Part shown: positions 17,009 to 25,448 of the stretch, piece by piece
Numbering within the stretch: position 1 is the stretch's first letter
Layout: the number at the start of each line of letters is the position of its first letter
From: CAYMUR01 sp964393615
Lineage (GTDB): Bacteria > Planctomycetota > Planctomycetia > Pirellulales > Pirellulaceae
Assembly (NCBI GenBank): GCA_964393615.1
Contig: CAYMUR010000014.1
Coordinates: forward strand, 1-64,000
Direction of reading: 5' to 3'
DNA: 64,000 bases
Position numbers and translations under genes: made by a program
The notes under the pieces: generated by a model
Seen by the model: the letters and a program-made list of their open reading frames with translations, nothing else
Told to the model about the DNA's origin: nothing
The model's database searches: none

Positions 17009-18022
17009 ATGATTGAGCGAATTGCGGTTGTCGGGGCAACCGGTGCAGTAGGAGCGATCATTCGCCAACTATTGGAGGAACGAGAATTTCCCTTTGCCGA
17101 CATCAAGTTCCTGGCTTCGGAGCGGTCTGCAGGGAAAACGATATCTTTTCGGGGCCGTGACCACATGGTGCAAAAATTGTGTCCTGATGCCTTTGACGAT
17201 GTTGATTTGGCGATTTGTAGTACTCCGGACGAAGTAGCTGCAGAGTTTATACCGCAAGCGGTTGAGCGAAAAGTAATTTGTGTTGATGAAAGTGGGTATT
17301 GGCGGATGGATCCCGCTGTTCCCTTGGTAGTGCCAGAGGTCAACCCATCAGCGGTAGCGAATCATCAAGGCATTATTTCTAGCCCCAATTGTTCTACGAC
17401 CCAGATGGTTGTCGCCATGAAGCCGTTACACGACGCAGCGACGATTCGACGTGTTGTGGTTAGTACCTACCAAGCGACTAGTGGTGCTGGACTAGCCGGG
17501 CAGCGCGACCTGGATGCAGGGACACGTGCCCAAGTGAAGGGAGAGATTTACGAATATGAAGCATTTACCCATCCAATTGTCCAGAACCTGATTCCCCAAA
17601 TCGGTTCGCCAAAACACGTCGGATATACTTCCGAGGAAATGAAAATGGTCTACGAAACACATAAGATCTTTGCGAATGATTCGATCAAGGTTTGTCCTAC
17701 ATGTGTGCGTGTTCCAGTTGCCAATTGTCACAGCGAAAGCATGCTTGTTGAAACGGAACGTAAAGTAACCGCGGAAGAAGCCCGTCAGTTGTTTGCAGAA
17801 TTTCCGGGAATCACGGTGGTAGATGATATCGCCGCCGGCAAGTATCCCATGCCGATTGATTGTGATGGGCAGGATGATGTTTTTGTTGGCCGTATCCGCG
17901 AAGATATATCAAGTGAAAACGGATTGAGTTTCTGGTGCGTCAGCGATAATCTGCGCAAAGGAGCCGCAACCAATGCAGTTCAGATCGCAGAATTACTCGC
18001 CGATCATCGGACCGCGGTTTGA
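17009..18022 (+). CDS. asd: Aspartate-semialdehyde dehydrogenase
   Basis: Makes L-aspartate 4-semialdehyde from aspartyl phosphate for lysine/diaminopimelate, threonine and methionine synthesis. The 337-residue protein starts with the NADP-binding IAVVGATGAVGAIIRQLLEER. The active-site Cys is in ISSPNCSTTQMVVAM (near residue 132), followed by VSTYQATSGAGLAGQRDL. IGSPKHVGYTSEEMKMVYET and VRVPVANCHSES are further family blocks. A CAGGAG site precedes the ATG. truA begins 3 bases after its stop, so the two are co-transcribed. Confidence 0.96.
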   Translation: MIERIAVVGATGAVGAIIRQLLEEREFPFADIKFLASERSAGKTISFRGRDHMVQKLCPDAFDDVDLAICSTPDEVAAEFIPQAVERKVICVDESGYWRMDPAVPLVVPEVNPSAVANHQGIISSPNCSTTQMVVAMKPLHDAATIRRVVVSTYQATSGAGLAGQRDLDAGTRAQVKGEIYEYEAFTHPIVQNLIPQIGSPKHVGYTSEEMKMVYETHKIFANDSIKVCPTCVRVPVANCHSESMLVETERKVTAEEARQLFAEFPGITVVDDIAAGKYPMPIDCDGQDDVFVGRIREDISSENGLSFWCVSDNLRKGAATNAVQIAELLADHRTAV

Positions 18023-18025
18023 GCA

Positions 18026-18616
18026 ATGCGATTTCTTAAATTGATGCTGGCCTACGATGGTACCGATTTCGATGGTTGGCAAATTCAACCTGGCCGCCGG
18101 ACAGTTCAGCAGACTCTTCAAGATGCTTGTCAGAACATTGCAGGTCATGCGATAACCACCATTGCAAGTGGTCGTACCGATGCTGGAGTACACGCGTTGG
18201 AGCAGGTGGTAAGCTTTCGGACTGAGTTATCACTTCCCTGTGATGTCTTGTTGCGAGCCTTGAACGCTAATCTTCCCGATGATGTGGTTGCATTGAAATT
18301 GAGTGAAACACGAGAGGGGTTTCATGCTATTCGCGATGCACGGCGTAAGACTTATCGGTATGTAATCCAAGATGGTCAAGGTTCGGACGTTTTTGGGCGA
18401 GCGTACTGCTGGTGGGTGCCGCAACGATTGGATGTTTCTGCGATGCCGCAGGCAGCCGGTATATTATTGGGAAAACATGATTTTTCCAGCTTTGAATCCT
18501 CGGGGTCAGAGCGTGCGACTAGTATCCGTACAATTTTTGCGTCGTCAATTGTTCGTGACCAGAGCAGGGGAGGGGGGGGGTATTTAGACGATCTCTATTT
18601 TGGCCACCTAAGATGA
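18026..18616 (+). CDS. truA: tRNA pseudouridine synthase A, 5' part (interrupted by a scaffold gap)
   Basis: TruA converts uridines 38-40 of the tRNA anticodon stem to pseudouridine. This part has the N-terminal MRFLKLMLAYDGTDFDGWQ, the catalytic Asp motif SGRTDAGVHALEQVVSF (near residue 52), and KTYRYVIQDG. The correct sequence runs to about 18586 (187 residues, ending in GGGGYL). The following bases up to the gap at 18695 read off into a stop and do not look like TruA. The 48 bases 18539-18586 recur after the gap at 18707-18754 in the same frame. Joining 18586 to 18755 gives one normal TruA of about 268 residues, so the gene is very likely intact in the organism. Confidence 0.9.
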   Translation: MRFLKLMLAYDGTDFDGWQIQPGRRTVQQTLQDACQNIAGHAITTIASGRTDAGVHALEQVVSFRTELSLPCDVLLRALNANLPDDVVALKLSETREGFHAIRDARRKTYRYVIQDGQGSDVFGRAYCWWVPQRLDVSAMPQAAGILLGKHDFSSFESSGSERATSIRTIFASSIVRDQSRGGGGYLDDLYFGHLR

Positions 18617-18754
18617 CATTTTATTGTAGTCTGTAAGTCTGTAACCCAAGAAGGTCTCAAAATATAGGATTTCCTGAGGTCCGCCAATGCGCCCNNNNNN
18701 NNNNGGGCGTCGTCAATTGTGCGGGACGAGGGGGGGGGAGGGGGGGGGTATTTA
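18539..18754 (+). repeat. 48-bp duplicated contig end flanking a scaffold gap in truA
   Basis: Copies at 18539-18586 and 18707-18754 align without indels and differ at six places; at every one the second copy has G. Both end in long G-runs. This is the pattern of overlapping contig ends that were not merged because of G-biased base-call errors. Confidence 0.85.
18695..18704. other. Scaffold gap (10 N) inside truA
   Basis: Placeholder Ns. The flanks overlap by 48 bp, so the real gap is probably negative. The 108 bases 18587-18694 are likely a false contig tail. Confidence 0.95.
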
Positions 18755-19000
18755 TCGGGTGATCGGTTGATCTATGAGGTGACTGCCGATGGATTTCTGT
18801 ACAACATGGTGCGGTCCATTGTGGGCACGCTCTATGATGTGGGGCGCGGTGCGTTTAGCCCCGAAAAAGTCAGGGAAATACTCCAGGCGCAGGACCGCAA
18901 GGCAGCCAGTATGACAGCTCCGCCACAAGGGTTGTTTCTTGTAAATGTCGAATATGACGCTTGCTGGACAGTGGAGCCTTTGAACATCCATGCTGGTTGA
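18707..19000 (+). CDS. truA: tRNA pseudouridine synthase A, 3' part (after the scaffold gap)
   Basis: The C-terminal part of TruA in the same frame as the 5' part. From 18755 it reads SGDRLIYEVTADGFLYNMVRSIVGTLYDVG, the strongly conserved TruA block that closes the active site, then ILQAQDRKAASMTAPPQGLFLVNVEY at the C-terminus. The first 48 bases repeat the end of the 5' part. It has no start codon of its own that would make sense; a GTG at 18719 lies within the duplicated segment. Confidence 0.9.
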   Translation, partial: ASSIVRDEGGGGGGYLSGDRLIYEVTADGFLYNMVRSIVGTLYDVGRGAFSPEKVREILQAQDRKAASMTAPPQGLFLVNVEYDACWTVEPLNIHAG

Positions 19001-19047
19001 TGTAATCGATAGCATTCCATCCTTGAAAAAGATTGGACTTATTGGCA

Positions 19048-20202
19048 GTGCGTGTTGCTCACATTATCACTCGCATGATCATCGGTGGTGCTCAAGAGAA
19101 CACCTTCTTGTGTTGCCGTGATTTGATGCGCACATTTGGTGATGACGTGTTATTGATTTGTGGGCCAGAGTGCGGGCCAGAAGGCACCTTGTTGCCCGAA
19201 GTTGAGTCAAGTGGTATTCCGTTGCAGGTGGTTTCAATGTTGCGGCGCGCTGTCCATCCTATAAGGGATGCGATTGCCTATCGACAGCTAAAAACGGTAT
19301 TGCACAAGTATCGGCCAGATGTGGTGCATACCCACAGTGCCAAGGGAGGAGTATTGGGACGTCTGGCGGCTTCGAAATGCAAGGTACCTGCCATAGTACA
19401 TACCGTACACGGTGCTCCGTTTCATGATTATCAGCAATGGGTACCGAGGACGTTGAGTCGTTGGAGTGAAGCCTATGTAGCACGACACTGTCATGCCCTG
19501 GTCAGTGTGGCAGATGCAATGGCGGAGAAAATGGCTCAGCACGCTATCGCTCCACCGGATCGTTTTGTCACAGTTTATAGTGGTATGGAGGTAGACAAAT
19601 TTCTTGAAGCGGACCGTTATCGAGAAACGTTGCGCAGAGAGCTTGGCTACGATGAGAAGCATATTGTGATTGGAAAAGTTGCCAGATTATTTCACCTTAA
19701 GGGGCACGAATATTTAATCCGCGCTGCAAAGCAACTTCTAGCCCAACGGTCGGATGTGCGGTTCCTATTGGTGGGGGATGGAATCCTTAGACAGCCATTA
19801 CAGCAGCAGATTGATCGAGCAGGGCTTAGTGAATTTTTTCAAATGGTTGGCTTGGTCGCTCCGCTGAGAATTCCAGAATATCTGGCGGCGATGGATATGG
19901 TTGTTCACACGAGTCTGCGCGAAGGCTTGGCACGTGTTTTACCTCAAGCATTGTTAGTGGGCCGACCGGTTGTCAGTTACGATATCGACGGTGCTCGCGA
20001 GGTGGTTCAGCATGGACGCACCGGATATTTGTTGCCACCCAAGTCGGTGGAAGCATTGACGGCGTCTTTAGCGAGGTTGGCGGAGAATCCTGAATTACGG
20101 AACCGAATGGCGAGTGAAGGACGTCGACTGTGTGAACAACGATTTTGCCACGAAGTGATGACAAAGCGGTTACGTGATCTGTATCTTCGTTTGCTACACT
20201 GA
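19048..20202 (+). CDS. Glycosyltransferase family 4
   Basis: A GT-B fold retaining glycosyltransferase of about 384 residues, acting at the cytoplasmic face on cell-surface glycans. The N-terminal RVAHIITRMIIGGAQENT and VHTHSAKGGVLGRLAA are typical of GT4 proteins in polysaccharide loci. The nucleotide-sugar domain has VIGKVARLFHLKGHEYLI, RFLLVGDG and the E-x7-E-type motif as TSLREGLARVLPQALLVGRPVV. GTG at 19048 gives the family-like N-terminus; TTG 19033 is five codons upstream. No other glycan genes are beside it, so the acceptor is unknown. Confidence 0.88.
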   Translation: MRVAHIITRMIIGGAQENTFLCCRDLMRTFGDDVLLICGPECGPEGTLLPEVESSGIPLQVVSMLRRAVHPIRDAIAYRQLKTVLHKYRPDVVHTHSAKGGVLGRLAASKCKVPAIVHTVHGAPFHDYQQWVPRTLSRWSEAYVARHCHALVSVADAMAEKMAQHAIAPPDRFVTVYSGMEVDKFLEADRYRETLRRELGYDEKHIVIGKVARLFHLKGHEYLIRAAKQLLAQRSDVRFLLVGDGILRQPLQQQIDRAGLSEFFQMVGLVAPLRIPEYLAAMDMVVHTSLREGLARVLPQALLVGRPVVSYDIDGAREVVQHGRTGYLLPPKSVEALTASLARLAENPELRNRMASEGRRLCEQRFCHEVMTKRLRDLYLRLLH

Positions 20203-20312
20203 TACGCTATACCGATCGGGCTTTTCGTACCTATCGGCTTGGTTTAAAATAGAAGTCGGCGCTAGTTTATGAACAACAACCCATCCGAATGTTCAGGTAG
20301 AAAATTCCTTCC

Positions 20313-21173
20313 GTGTCCACCCCAGGTCGTACACACATCGGCGCCTATCGTCTTGTCCGTCAAATCCGTACTGGACAGTCATGCCAGGTATGGCTGGCAG
20401 TGAACTCGGCAAACGAACGCGTAGCGCTTAAAGTCCTCAAGGAGGACTATTACAAGAATCGGCAAGAGATTGGTCATTTAAAGCACGAATACAATGTTGG
20501 CCAAGATCTGGATCATCCCAATGTCATCCGTGTCATTGAGTTTAACATTGCTGAAAAAATACCATATTTAGCGGCAGAGTATTGTGGCGCACAGAATGTC
20601 AAGCAGATTGTCCAGAAAGGAGTCGCTCGTTTTGCACCGAAACTGGAAGAAGTCATCAGGCAATCTGCCCAGGGGTTATCTCATTTACATGGCCACGGCT
20701 GGTTGCATCGGGACATTAAGCCAGACAATTTTATGATCAATGATGGTTTTACAAAAGTAATTGATTTTTCATTAGCTGTTAAAACCAAGCGAGGATTGTC
20801 AAAGCTGTTAGGTGGACGTTCAAAGGTACAGGGGACTCGTAGCTACATGTCACCAGAACAGATTCGCGGCGAGTCGCTCGACTTGCAATCAGATATGTAT
20901 AGTTTCGGTTGTACAGTCTACGAGATGCTGACTGGCAGGCCTCCGTTTACAGCCGAGTCACCAGACGAGTTATTGATGAAACATCTTAAAGCGGCAGTAC
21001 CTTCGTTGTTCGTGACCGCCCAAAACGTTACCGAGGATTTTGCTGGTCTGGTTACGAGGATGATGTCAAAAGACATTCGGGAGCGCCCACACTCGATGGA
21101 TGAATTTCTGGTTGAATTTGACAACCTTAAGATTTTTAAAAAACCGCCTGTTCCTTCGGGGAACGAAGGATGA
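20313..21173 (+). CDS. Cytoplasmic serine/threonine protein kinase
   Basis: A 286-residue Hanks-type kinase made almost only of the kinase domain. Seen: VALKVLKED with the ATP-binding Lys, the catalytic loop HGWLHRDIKPDNFMI, GTRSYMSPEQIRGE (activation-segment end), and SDMYSFGCTVYEMLTGRPPF. The metal-binding DFG motif reads DFS (KVIDFSLAVK) and the glycine loop is poor (IRTGQSCQVWLA), so activity may be altered, though HRD and Lys are present. No membrane helix or sensor domain is seen. The start is GTG 20313. accA begins 6 bases after the stop, suggesting one transcript; a link to fatty acid synthesis control is only a guess from position. Confidence 0.9.
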   Translation: MSTPGRTHIGAYRLVRQIRTGQSCQVWLAVNSANERVALKVLKEDYYKNRQEIGHLKHEYNVGQDLDHPNVIRVIEFNIAEKIPYLAAEYCGAQNVKQIVQKGVARFAPKLEEVIRQSAQGLSHLHGHGWLHRDIKPDNFMINDGFTKVIDFSLAVKTKRGLSKLLGGRSKVQGTRSYMSPEQIRGESLDLQSDMYSFGCTVYEMLTGRPPFTAESPDELLMKHLKAAVPSLFVTAQNVTEDFAGLVTRMMSKDIRERPHSMDEFLVEFDNLKIFKKPPVPSGNEG

Positions 21174-21179
21174 CAACCA

Positions 21180-22148
21180 ATGCCTGTGCAAAGTAATGGT
21201 TTACCGTTCGAGAATAAAATTATTCAGTTGGAGACTGAACTAAAGAATCTTGAATGCGCCAGTGATCAAAGTGCTGAAAGCGAAGAGCAGATACGGCAAC
21301 TTCGGCGTCAATTAACCGAATTTGTCCGAGAAACCTATCGCAATTTGACTCCATGGGAAACGGTGCAGGTGGCGCGGCACAAAGAACGTCCGCAAACGGT
21401 TAACTACCTCGATTTGGTCTTTGATGAGTATGTTGAACTACATGGCGATCGTCATTATGGAGACGACCGAGCATTACGGACTGGATTTGCCAAACTTGAC
21501 CAATTTAAAGTGATGGTAGTGGGGCATCAGAAAGGGCAAAATCTCAAAGAGCGCAGTGAATGTTTTTTTGGGTGTGCACAGCCAGAAGGGTATCGAAAAG
21601 CGCTGCGGAAAATGAAATTGGGGGCAAAATTCGGCATGCCGATCATTTGTTTGATCGATACTCCCGGAGCCTATCCTGGGGTTGGTGCCGAGGAACGTGG
21701 ACAAGCACAAGCGATCGCTGAAAATATGTACGAGATGTCTCGGTTGCCGACCTGTATCATTTGTGTTGTGATTGGTGAGGGAGGTAGTGGTGGAGCGCTT
21801 GGTATTGGGTTAGGTGACCGTGTTGCCATGCTGGAACATGCTTACTATTCGGTGATCAGTCCCGAAGGATGTGCGGGGATACTTTGGAAAAGCCACGAGT
21901 TTGCTGAGCAGGCTGCAAAAGCGCTACGATTTACCGCACGTGACTTGCCAGAGCTGGGCGTTGTGGATGAGATCATCGAGGAACCGTTGGGTGCCGCCCA
22001 CCGGGACCACTTTTTAATGGCTGCCAGGCTGAAAAGTTATCTGGTCAAGACGCTGCGAGAATTGGTGGAGATCCCGTTGGACGAGCTACTGGAAAATCGG
22101 TATGAGAAGTTTCGACGGATGGGTGTTTTCTTAGAGCAAAACAGCTAA
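21180..22148 (+). CDS. accA: Acetyl-CoA carboxylase carboxyltransferase subunit alpha
   Basis: With AccD, transfers the carboxyl group from biotin to acetyl-CoA, the first step of fatty acid synthesis. At 322 residues it has the usual length (about 320). The blocks LPFENKIIQLETELKNL, DLVFDEYVELHGDRHYGDDRA, CFFGCAQPEGYRKALRKM, LIDTPGAYPGVGAEERGQAQAI and GEGGSGGALGIGLGDRV follow in the normal order. The start ATG 21180 uses AAGGATGA, which overlaps the kinase stop. No accD is in the window. Confidence 0.97.
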   Translation: MPVQSNGLPFENKIIQLETELKNLECASDQSAESEEQIRQLRRQLTEFVRETYRNLTPWETVQVARHKERPQTVNYLDLVFDEYVELHGDRHYGDDRALRTGFAKLDQFKVMVVGHQKGQNLKERSECFFGCAQPEGYRKALRKMKLGAKFGMPIICLIDTPGAYPGVGAEERGQAQAIAENMYEMSRLPTCIICVVIGEGGSGGALGIGLGDRVAMLEHAYYSVISPEGCAGILWKSHEFAEQAAKALRFTARDLPELGVVDEIIEEPLGAAHRDHFLMAARLKSYLVKTLRELVEIPLDELLENRYEKFRRMGVFLEQNS

Positions 22149-22310
22149 TATTTTCGATCGCTATCAGGCAGCCGGAATTGGCTTTGCAGCAGTCGATTCG
22201 ATGTTCATATTGGCGGTCGATGAATCCCAGAGCAGTGTGTTGTAGGCCCGTCTTTGGATAGATTTCCAACGTCCGATAATGTTCGTTATGTTCGGTTTAT
22301 GCCTTCTGTT

Positions 22311-22946
22311 CTAACTATAAAATGGGGCCCCTGGCGTTGGTGGTGGTTGCTCTCGAAATCCAATGGGACGGTCGGTGGCTCGACTGTCGGCGGCTCGACT
22401 GTGGAATTCCTCGTCTCCATGTTCCCGTGATGTCTCTTCTCGGGAATCGTCAAGGCGATGCAAATACGGTTCGAGAACTTGGTGTAGTTCATCGGGCATG
22501 ATGACGTGGGATTTGTCCAACAGGCAGGCGATATAAAAACCTGACCGAGACGCAATAATGGATTTTCGCTGGCTTTCTGGTGCTAATGTTACGGCAAATA
22601 AGGTAATAATCACACACAGTACGACTCCCTTGGCTGCCCCCAGGATAGCCCCTACTTGGTGGTCAAATTCTTTTAGTTTCACTCGACTGATGAATGCCCT
22701 GAGTGTCCCAAAAGCTATCCACACGAGAGCGGATGTCGCCAGATACAAGATAAGCATGGCCAAAAGGACGTTCCAGGGAGGTTCGGTGTGAATCCATTCG
22801 GCGACCTTGTACCGAAATTGGTGTGCTACAAAATAACTGAGAAAGATGGACCCCAACGATGCTAATTGCCATGCCAGTCCCTTCCATAAGCCCCAGATTG
22901 TTGTTGTCACGAGGACGACCAGCATAAAAATGTCGTAGGATTGCAT
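22311..22946 (-). CDS. CvpA family membrane protein
   Basis: A 211-residue inner-membrane protein with four helices (YDIFMLVVLVTTTIWGLWKG, LASLGSIFLSYFVA, VLLAMLILYLATSALVWIAFG and GVVLCVIITLFAV) and the LKEFDHQVGAILGAAKGVVL segment typical of CvpA/colicin V production proteins. Some CvpA-type proteins affect envelope stress and biofilm; the molecular role is unsettled. The C-terminal 60 residues are polar and soluble. ATG 22946 has GGGAGA 12 bases upstream; a longer frame upstream is not family-like. It is convergent with accA. Confidence 0.82.
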   Translation of the reverse strand: MQSYDIFMLVVLVTTTIWGLWKGLAWQLASLGSIFLSYFVAHQFRYKVAEWIHTEPPWNVLLAMLILYLATSALVWIAFGTLRAFISRVKLKEFDHQVGAILGAAKGVVLCVIITLFAVTLAPESQRKSIIASRSGFYIACLLDKSHVIMPDELHQVLEPYLHRLDDSREETSREHGDEEFHSRAADSRATDRPIGFREQPPPTPGAPFYS

Positions 22947-23201
22947 CGACTGTTGTCTCCCGCATGATCTGCGGTCTGCATTGAGTGTGGCAACCATGAC
23001 ACCGCACGGTAAAGTCGTTTGATTTCGGGTGTTTTAAAACGACGACGGGCAAATTGCAGTGATGAAGTATATCTAGCTGACGGTCCTTGGCGAATAGAGG
23101 AATTGGTCGTAAATGGTATTTTTGGCGCCAGCAATGCGCGCGATTCAACGAGAGAGCGGACTTGCCGTCCTGATGGCGGATCCGTAAAGTTGTGTTCCAC
23201 C

Positions 23202-23975
23202 ATGGCAGGCTATCGAACACATCTGACGACGAGCACTTTGTTGGGGGTTGGTTACGGTTTCACCGGTTACTGGGTGTACGACGTCCGTCCGGCCACTTGT
23301 CTGTTGGGAGCAGGTTTGTGCGGTTTGTCGGGCATGCTTCCGGACCTTGACAGTGACACGGGGGTGGCGTTACGAGAAAGCGTCGCCTTCGGAGCTGCCG
23401 TGGTTCCGATGCTACTACTCGATCGTTTTCAGGAAATGGGGTTAACCACGGATTTAATGGTACTGGTCGGGGCCCTGATCTACATTGGGATTCGATTCGG
23501 TTTGGCGGAAATCCTGAGGCGTTACACGGTGCACCGAGGCATGTGGCACAGTGTTCCGGCAGCGGCGATTGCTGGGCTGTTAGCTTATCTTATTTGCATT
23601 GAACCGAATGCACAAACGGTTAACGCGTATCAGAGATCTATCGGTGAGAGCGGCAATTTTGATGGTTTAGTCAACTATGGATTATTTGAAAAGATGTTTA
23701 AAGTTGTAGCCGTGGTGGTGGGGTTCATGTCCCATTTGTTGCTGGATGAATTTTATAGCATTGAATGGTATGGCGGCCGCTTTCGTTTAAAACGTTCGTT
23801 TGGCACAGCCATCAAGTTCTATAGTAGCAGTGCGCTGGCCAACGCTTCGACTTATGGAAAGTTAGCACTACTGGTAGCGGTGACTGTGTGGATGACAATC
23901 TACGATTCAGGCTCTCCGAGTTGGCAGGACTTGTGTGAAACGGCTCGACATTGGATCGCCGGTTGGAGATTTTAG
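23202..23975 (+). CDS. YdjM-like membrane-bound metal-dependent hydrolase
   Basis: A 257-residue polytopic protein of the YdjM/DUF457 type. Conserved His and Asp positions fit the family: YRTHLTTSTLLG at the N-terminus, GMLPDLDSDTG near residue 45, HRGMWHSVPAAA near 120, and FMSHLLLDEFYSIEW near 180. These metal-ligand-like motifs sit at the membrane face. The family's substrate is not known. The chosen ATG starts the family-like MAGYRTH; the frame is open further upstream without support. It is divergent from cvpA. Confidence 0.82.
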   Translation: MAGYRTHLTTSTLLGVGYGFTGYWVYDVRPATCLLGAGLCGLSGMLPDLDSDTGVALRESVAFGAAVVPMLLLDRFQEMGLTTDLMVLVGALIYIGIRFGLAEILRRYTVHRGMWHSVPAAAIAGLLAYLICIEPNAQTVNAYQRSIGESGNFDGLVNYGLFEKMFKVVAVVVGFMSHLLLDEFYSIEWYGGRFRLKRSFGTAIKFYSSSALANASTYGKLALLVAVTVWMTIYDSGSPSWQDLCETARHWIAGWRF

Positions 23976-24072
23976 CATGCCAGCGAGTAATCGGTCTTGT
24001 CAAGAAGAAAAGAGATGGCTGGCCGTTTCCTGTTTGGCTTGATCTGTTGTTGCCTACAAAAATCTAATGTTT

Positions 24073-24522
24073 TCAAAACAATTTTTGGCTATCCAACAAC
24101 AAGGTTACTGGTCCATCGTTAATGAGGGATAAATCCATGTGTGCCCGGAAGACACCGGTTGATACGGGTATACCTTTTGCCGCTACAGCGATCACGAAAT
24201 CATTGTAAAGTTTTTCAGCTAATATCGGATCTGCAGCTGTCACAAAACTTGGACGTCGACCTTTGCGGCAATCACCAAACAGGGTGAATTGACTGATTAC
24301 CAACATCTGGCCATGGACGTCCAGCAGTGAACGGTTCATTTTTCCAGCTTCATCTTCAAAAATTCTTAGTTCAACCAGTTTGTCAGCTAACTGATGAAGG
24401 TCGTTATGGGTATCTTTTTGAGCGACACCAAGCAGGACCACCATGCCGGTTTCAATTTGCCCGACAGTCTCGCCTTCGACCACGACACTCGCCTGATGAA
24501 CTCTTTGGACACAAGCTCTCAT
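24073..24522 (-). CDS. dtd: D-aminoacyl-tRNA deacylase
   Basis: Hydrolyses D-amino acids (and glycine) wrongly attached to tRNA. The 149-residue protein has the complete DTD motif set: [18 protein letters not shown] at the N-terminus, [17 protein letters not shown] near residue 77, and the cross-subunit motif GPVTLLLDS at the C-terminus. Its ATG overlaps the stop of the upstream membrane-protein gene (ATGA), so it is translated with that gene. Confidence 0.95.
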   Translation of the reverse strand: MRACVQRVHQASVVVEGETVGQIETGMVVLLGVAQKDTHNDLHQLADKLVELRIFEDEAGKMNRSLLDVHGQMLVISQFTLFGDCRKGRRPSFVTAADPILAEKLYNDFVIAVAAKGIPVSTGVFRAHMDLSLINDGPVTLLLDSQKLF

Positions 24523-25295
24523 TGTGACGGTGTTTCATCTTGTGAAAAGGAATTCTGGGTTAATCTGTTTAACTCTTGCTGGTTTTGGAGGTGTTGTACA
24601 TGGTTCAAAATCGACTGAATCACGATGTGATTTTTCATCAAAAAGTGTGATTGTTTCCAAAAACAGATGCCAACCAGTAAAGTTAAAGCCATTCCTGCTG
24701 TCCCATATGCAATGTTCCATCGAAGAATTTCTGTTGTTAAGCCTACGTTTGGATTAGCGGCTCCACCTAGTGCGGCGAGTAGCAGTACGGCGAAAATTGC
24801 GGTCAATGCCCAGGGAAAAGTTTGTCGTTTGTATGCCGTGCTCTTCGCTGCCAGTTCCGTGTCGAGAGCATATGCCTCGATGACTTCCTTGCACCAGCGA
24901 CTGGTTCCGATGAAATAGGTGATCGTGATACTGCACACTAACATGGCCACCAACGCCGTCGCGACGAGAAACAAGAAATGAGAATCACTTTGACGAAGTG
25001 CTATTTCGAGCTGTTCGACAAGTTCAGCCTCCGCCGATTCTAATGTTTGTATGCCTGCAGCCCTGTTTCCAGGGTCTGTCTGTTCCGTCGACCATTGCAG
25101 TTCTTTGATTTCTGTATGAAGAGACTGTAATTGGTGTAGTAAATCGGTCGTGGCAACAGAATTATCGATGGACAACCAGGTCCAGACACAATTGATGCCC
25201 AGTAATAGTGATGCTAGTCCTGCTAAGCTTCGGAAGATGTGAACCACAACGGTAGCAAACTGAGTTAATGATGCAGTGGAGGACTGACGACGCAA
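24519..25295 (-). CDS. Unknown four-helix membrane protein with coiled-coil segment
   Basis: A 258-residue protein that I do not recognise. Four hydrophobic segments: [59 protein letters not shown] and [18 protein letters not shown]. Between the first two lies a long helical, probably coiled-coil segment ([18 protein letters not shown] to [11 protein letters not shown]). The C-terminal 40 residues are Gln/Asn-rich ([19 protein letters not shown]). The start is a TTG at 25295 with a poorly spaced site, so the N-terminus is uncertain. It overlaps dtd by ATGA and forms a two-gene unit with it. Confidence 0.65.
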   Translation of the reverse strand: MRRQSSTASLTQFATVVVHIFRSLAGLASLLLGINCVWTWLSIDNSVATTDLLHQLQSLHTEIKELQWSTEQTDPGNRAAGIQTLESAEAELVEQLEIALRQSDSHFLFLVATALVAMLVCSITITYFIGTSRWCKEVIEAYALDTELAAKSTAYKRQTFPWALTAIFAVLLLAALGGAANPNVGLTTEILRWNIAYGTAGMALTLLVGICFWKQSHFLMKNHIVIQSILNHVQHLQNQQELNRLTQNSFSQDETPSQ

Positions 25296-25448
25296 CTTCC
25301 ATTATGTGTTTGGCATGAACCTTCGCACACCCCCCCTGCCCTGACATGCTACATGGGTGAATGTGACAGGCTGTCCTGCCAATCCGGATCGCCCATGTTC
25401 CCCAACAGCGTCGCTCCTACAAGTTGCTGGTCAAATCAACAGTCGAAT

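Noticed and set aside
18587..18694. Possible real truncation of truA with new sequence and a stop
   Set aside because: The duplicate flank and normal C-terminal TruA after the gap show that this stretch is a contig tail.
23019..23201. Longer start for the YdjM-like protein
   Set aside because: The extension runs into the divergent cvpA upstream region and is not family-like; the ATG at 23202 begins the conserved part.
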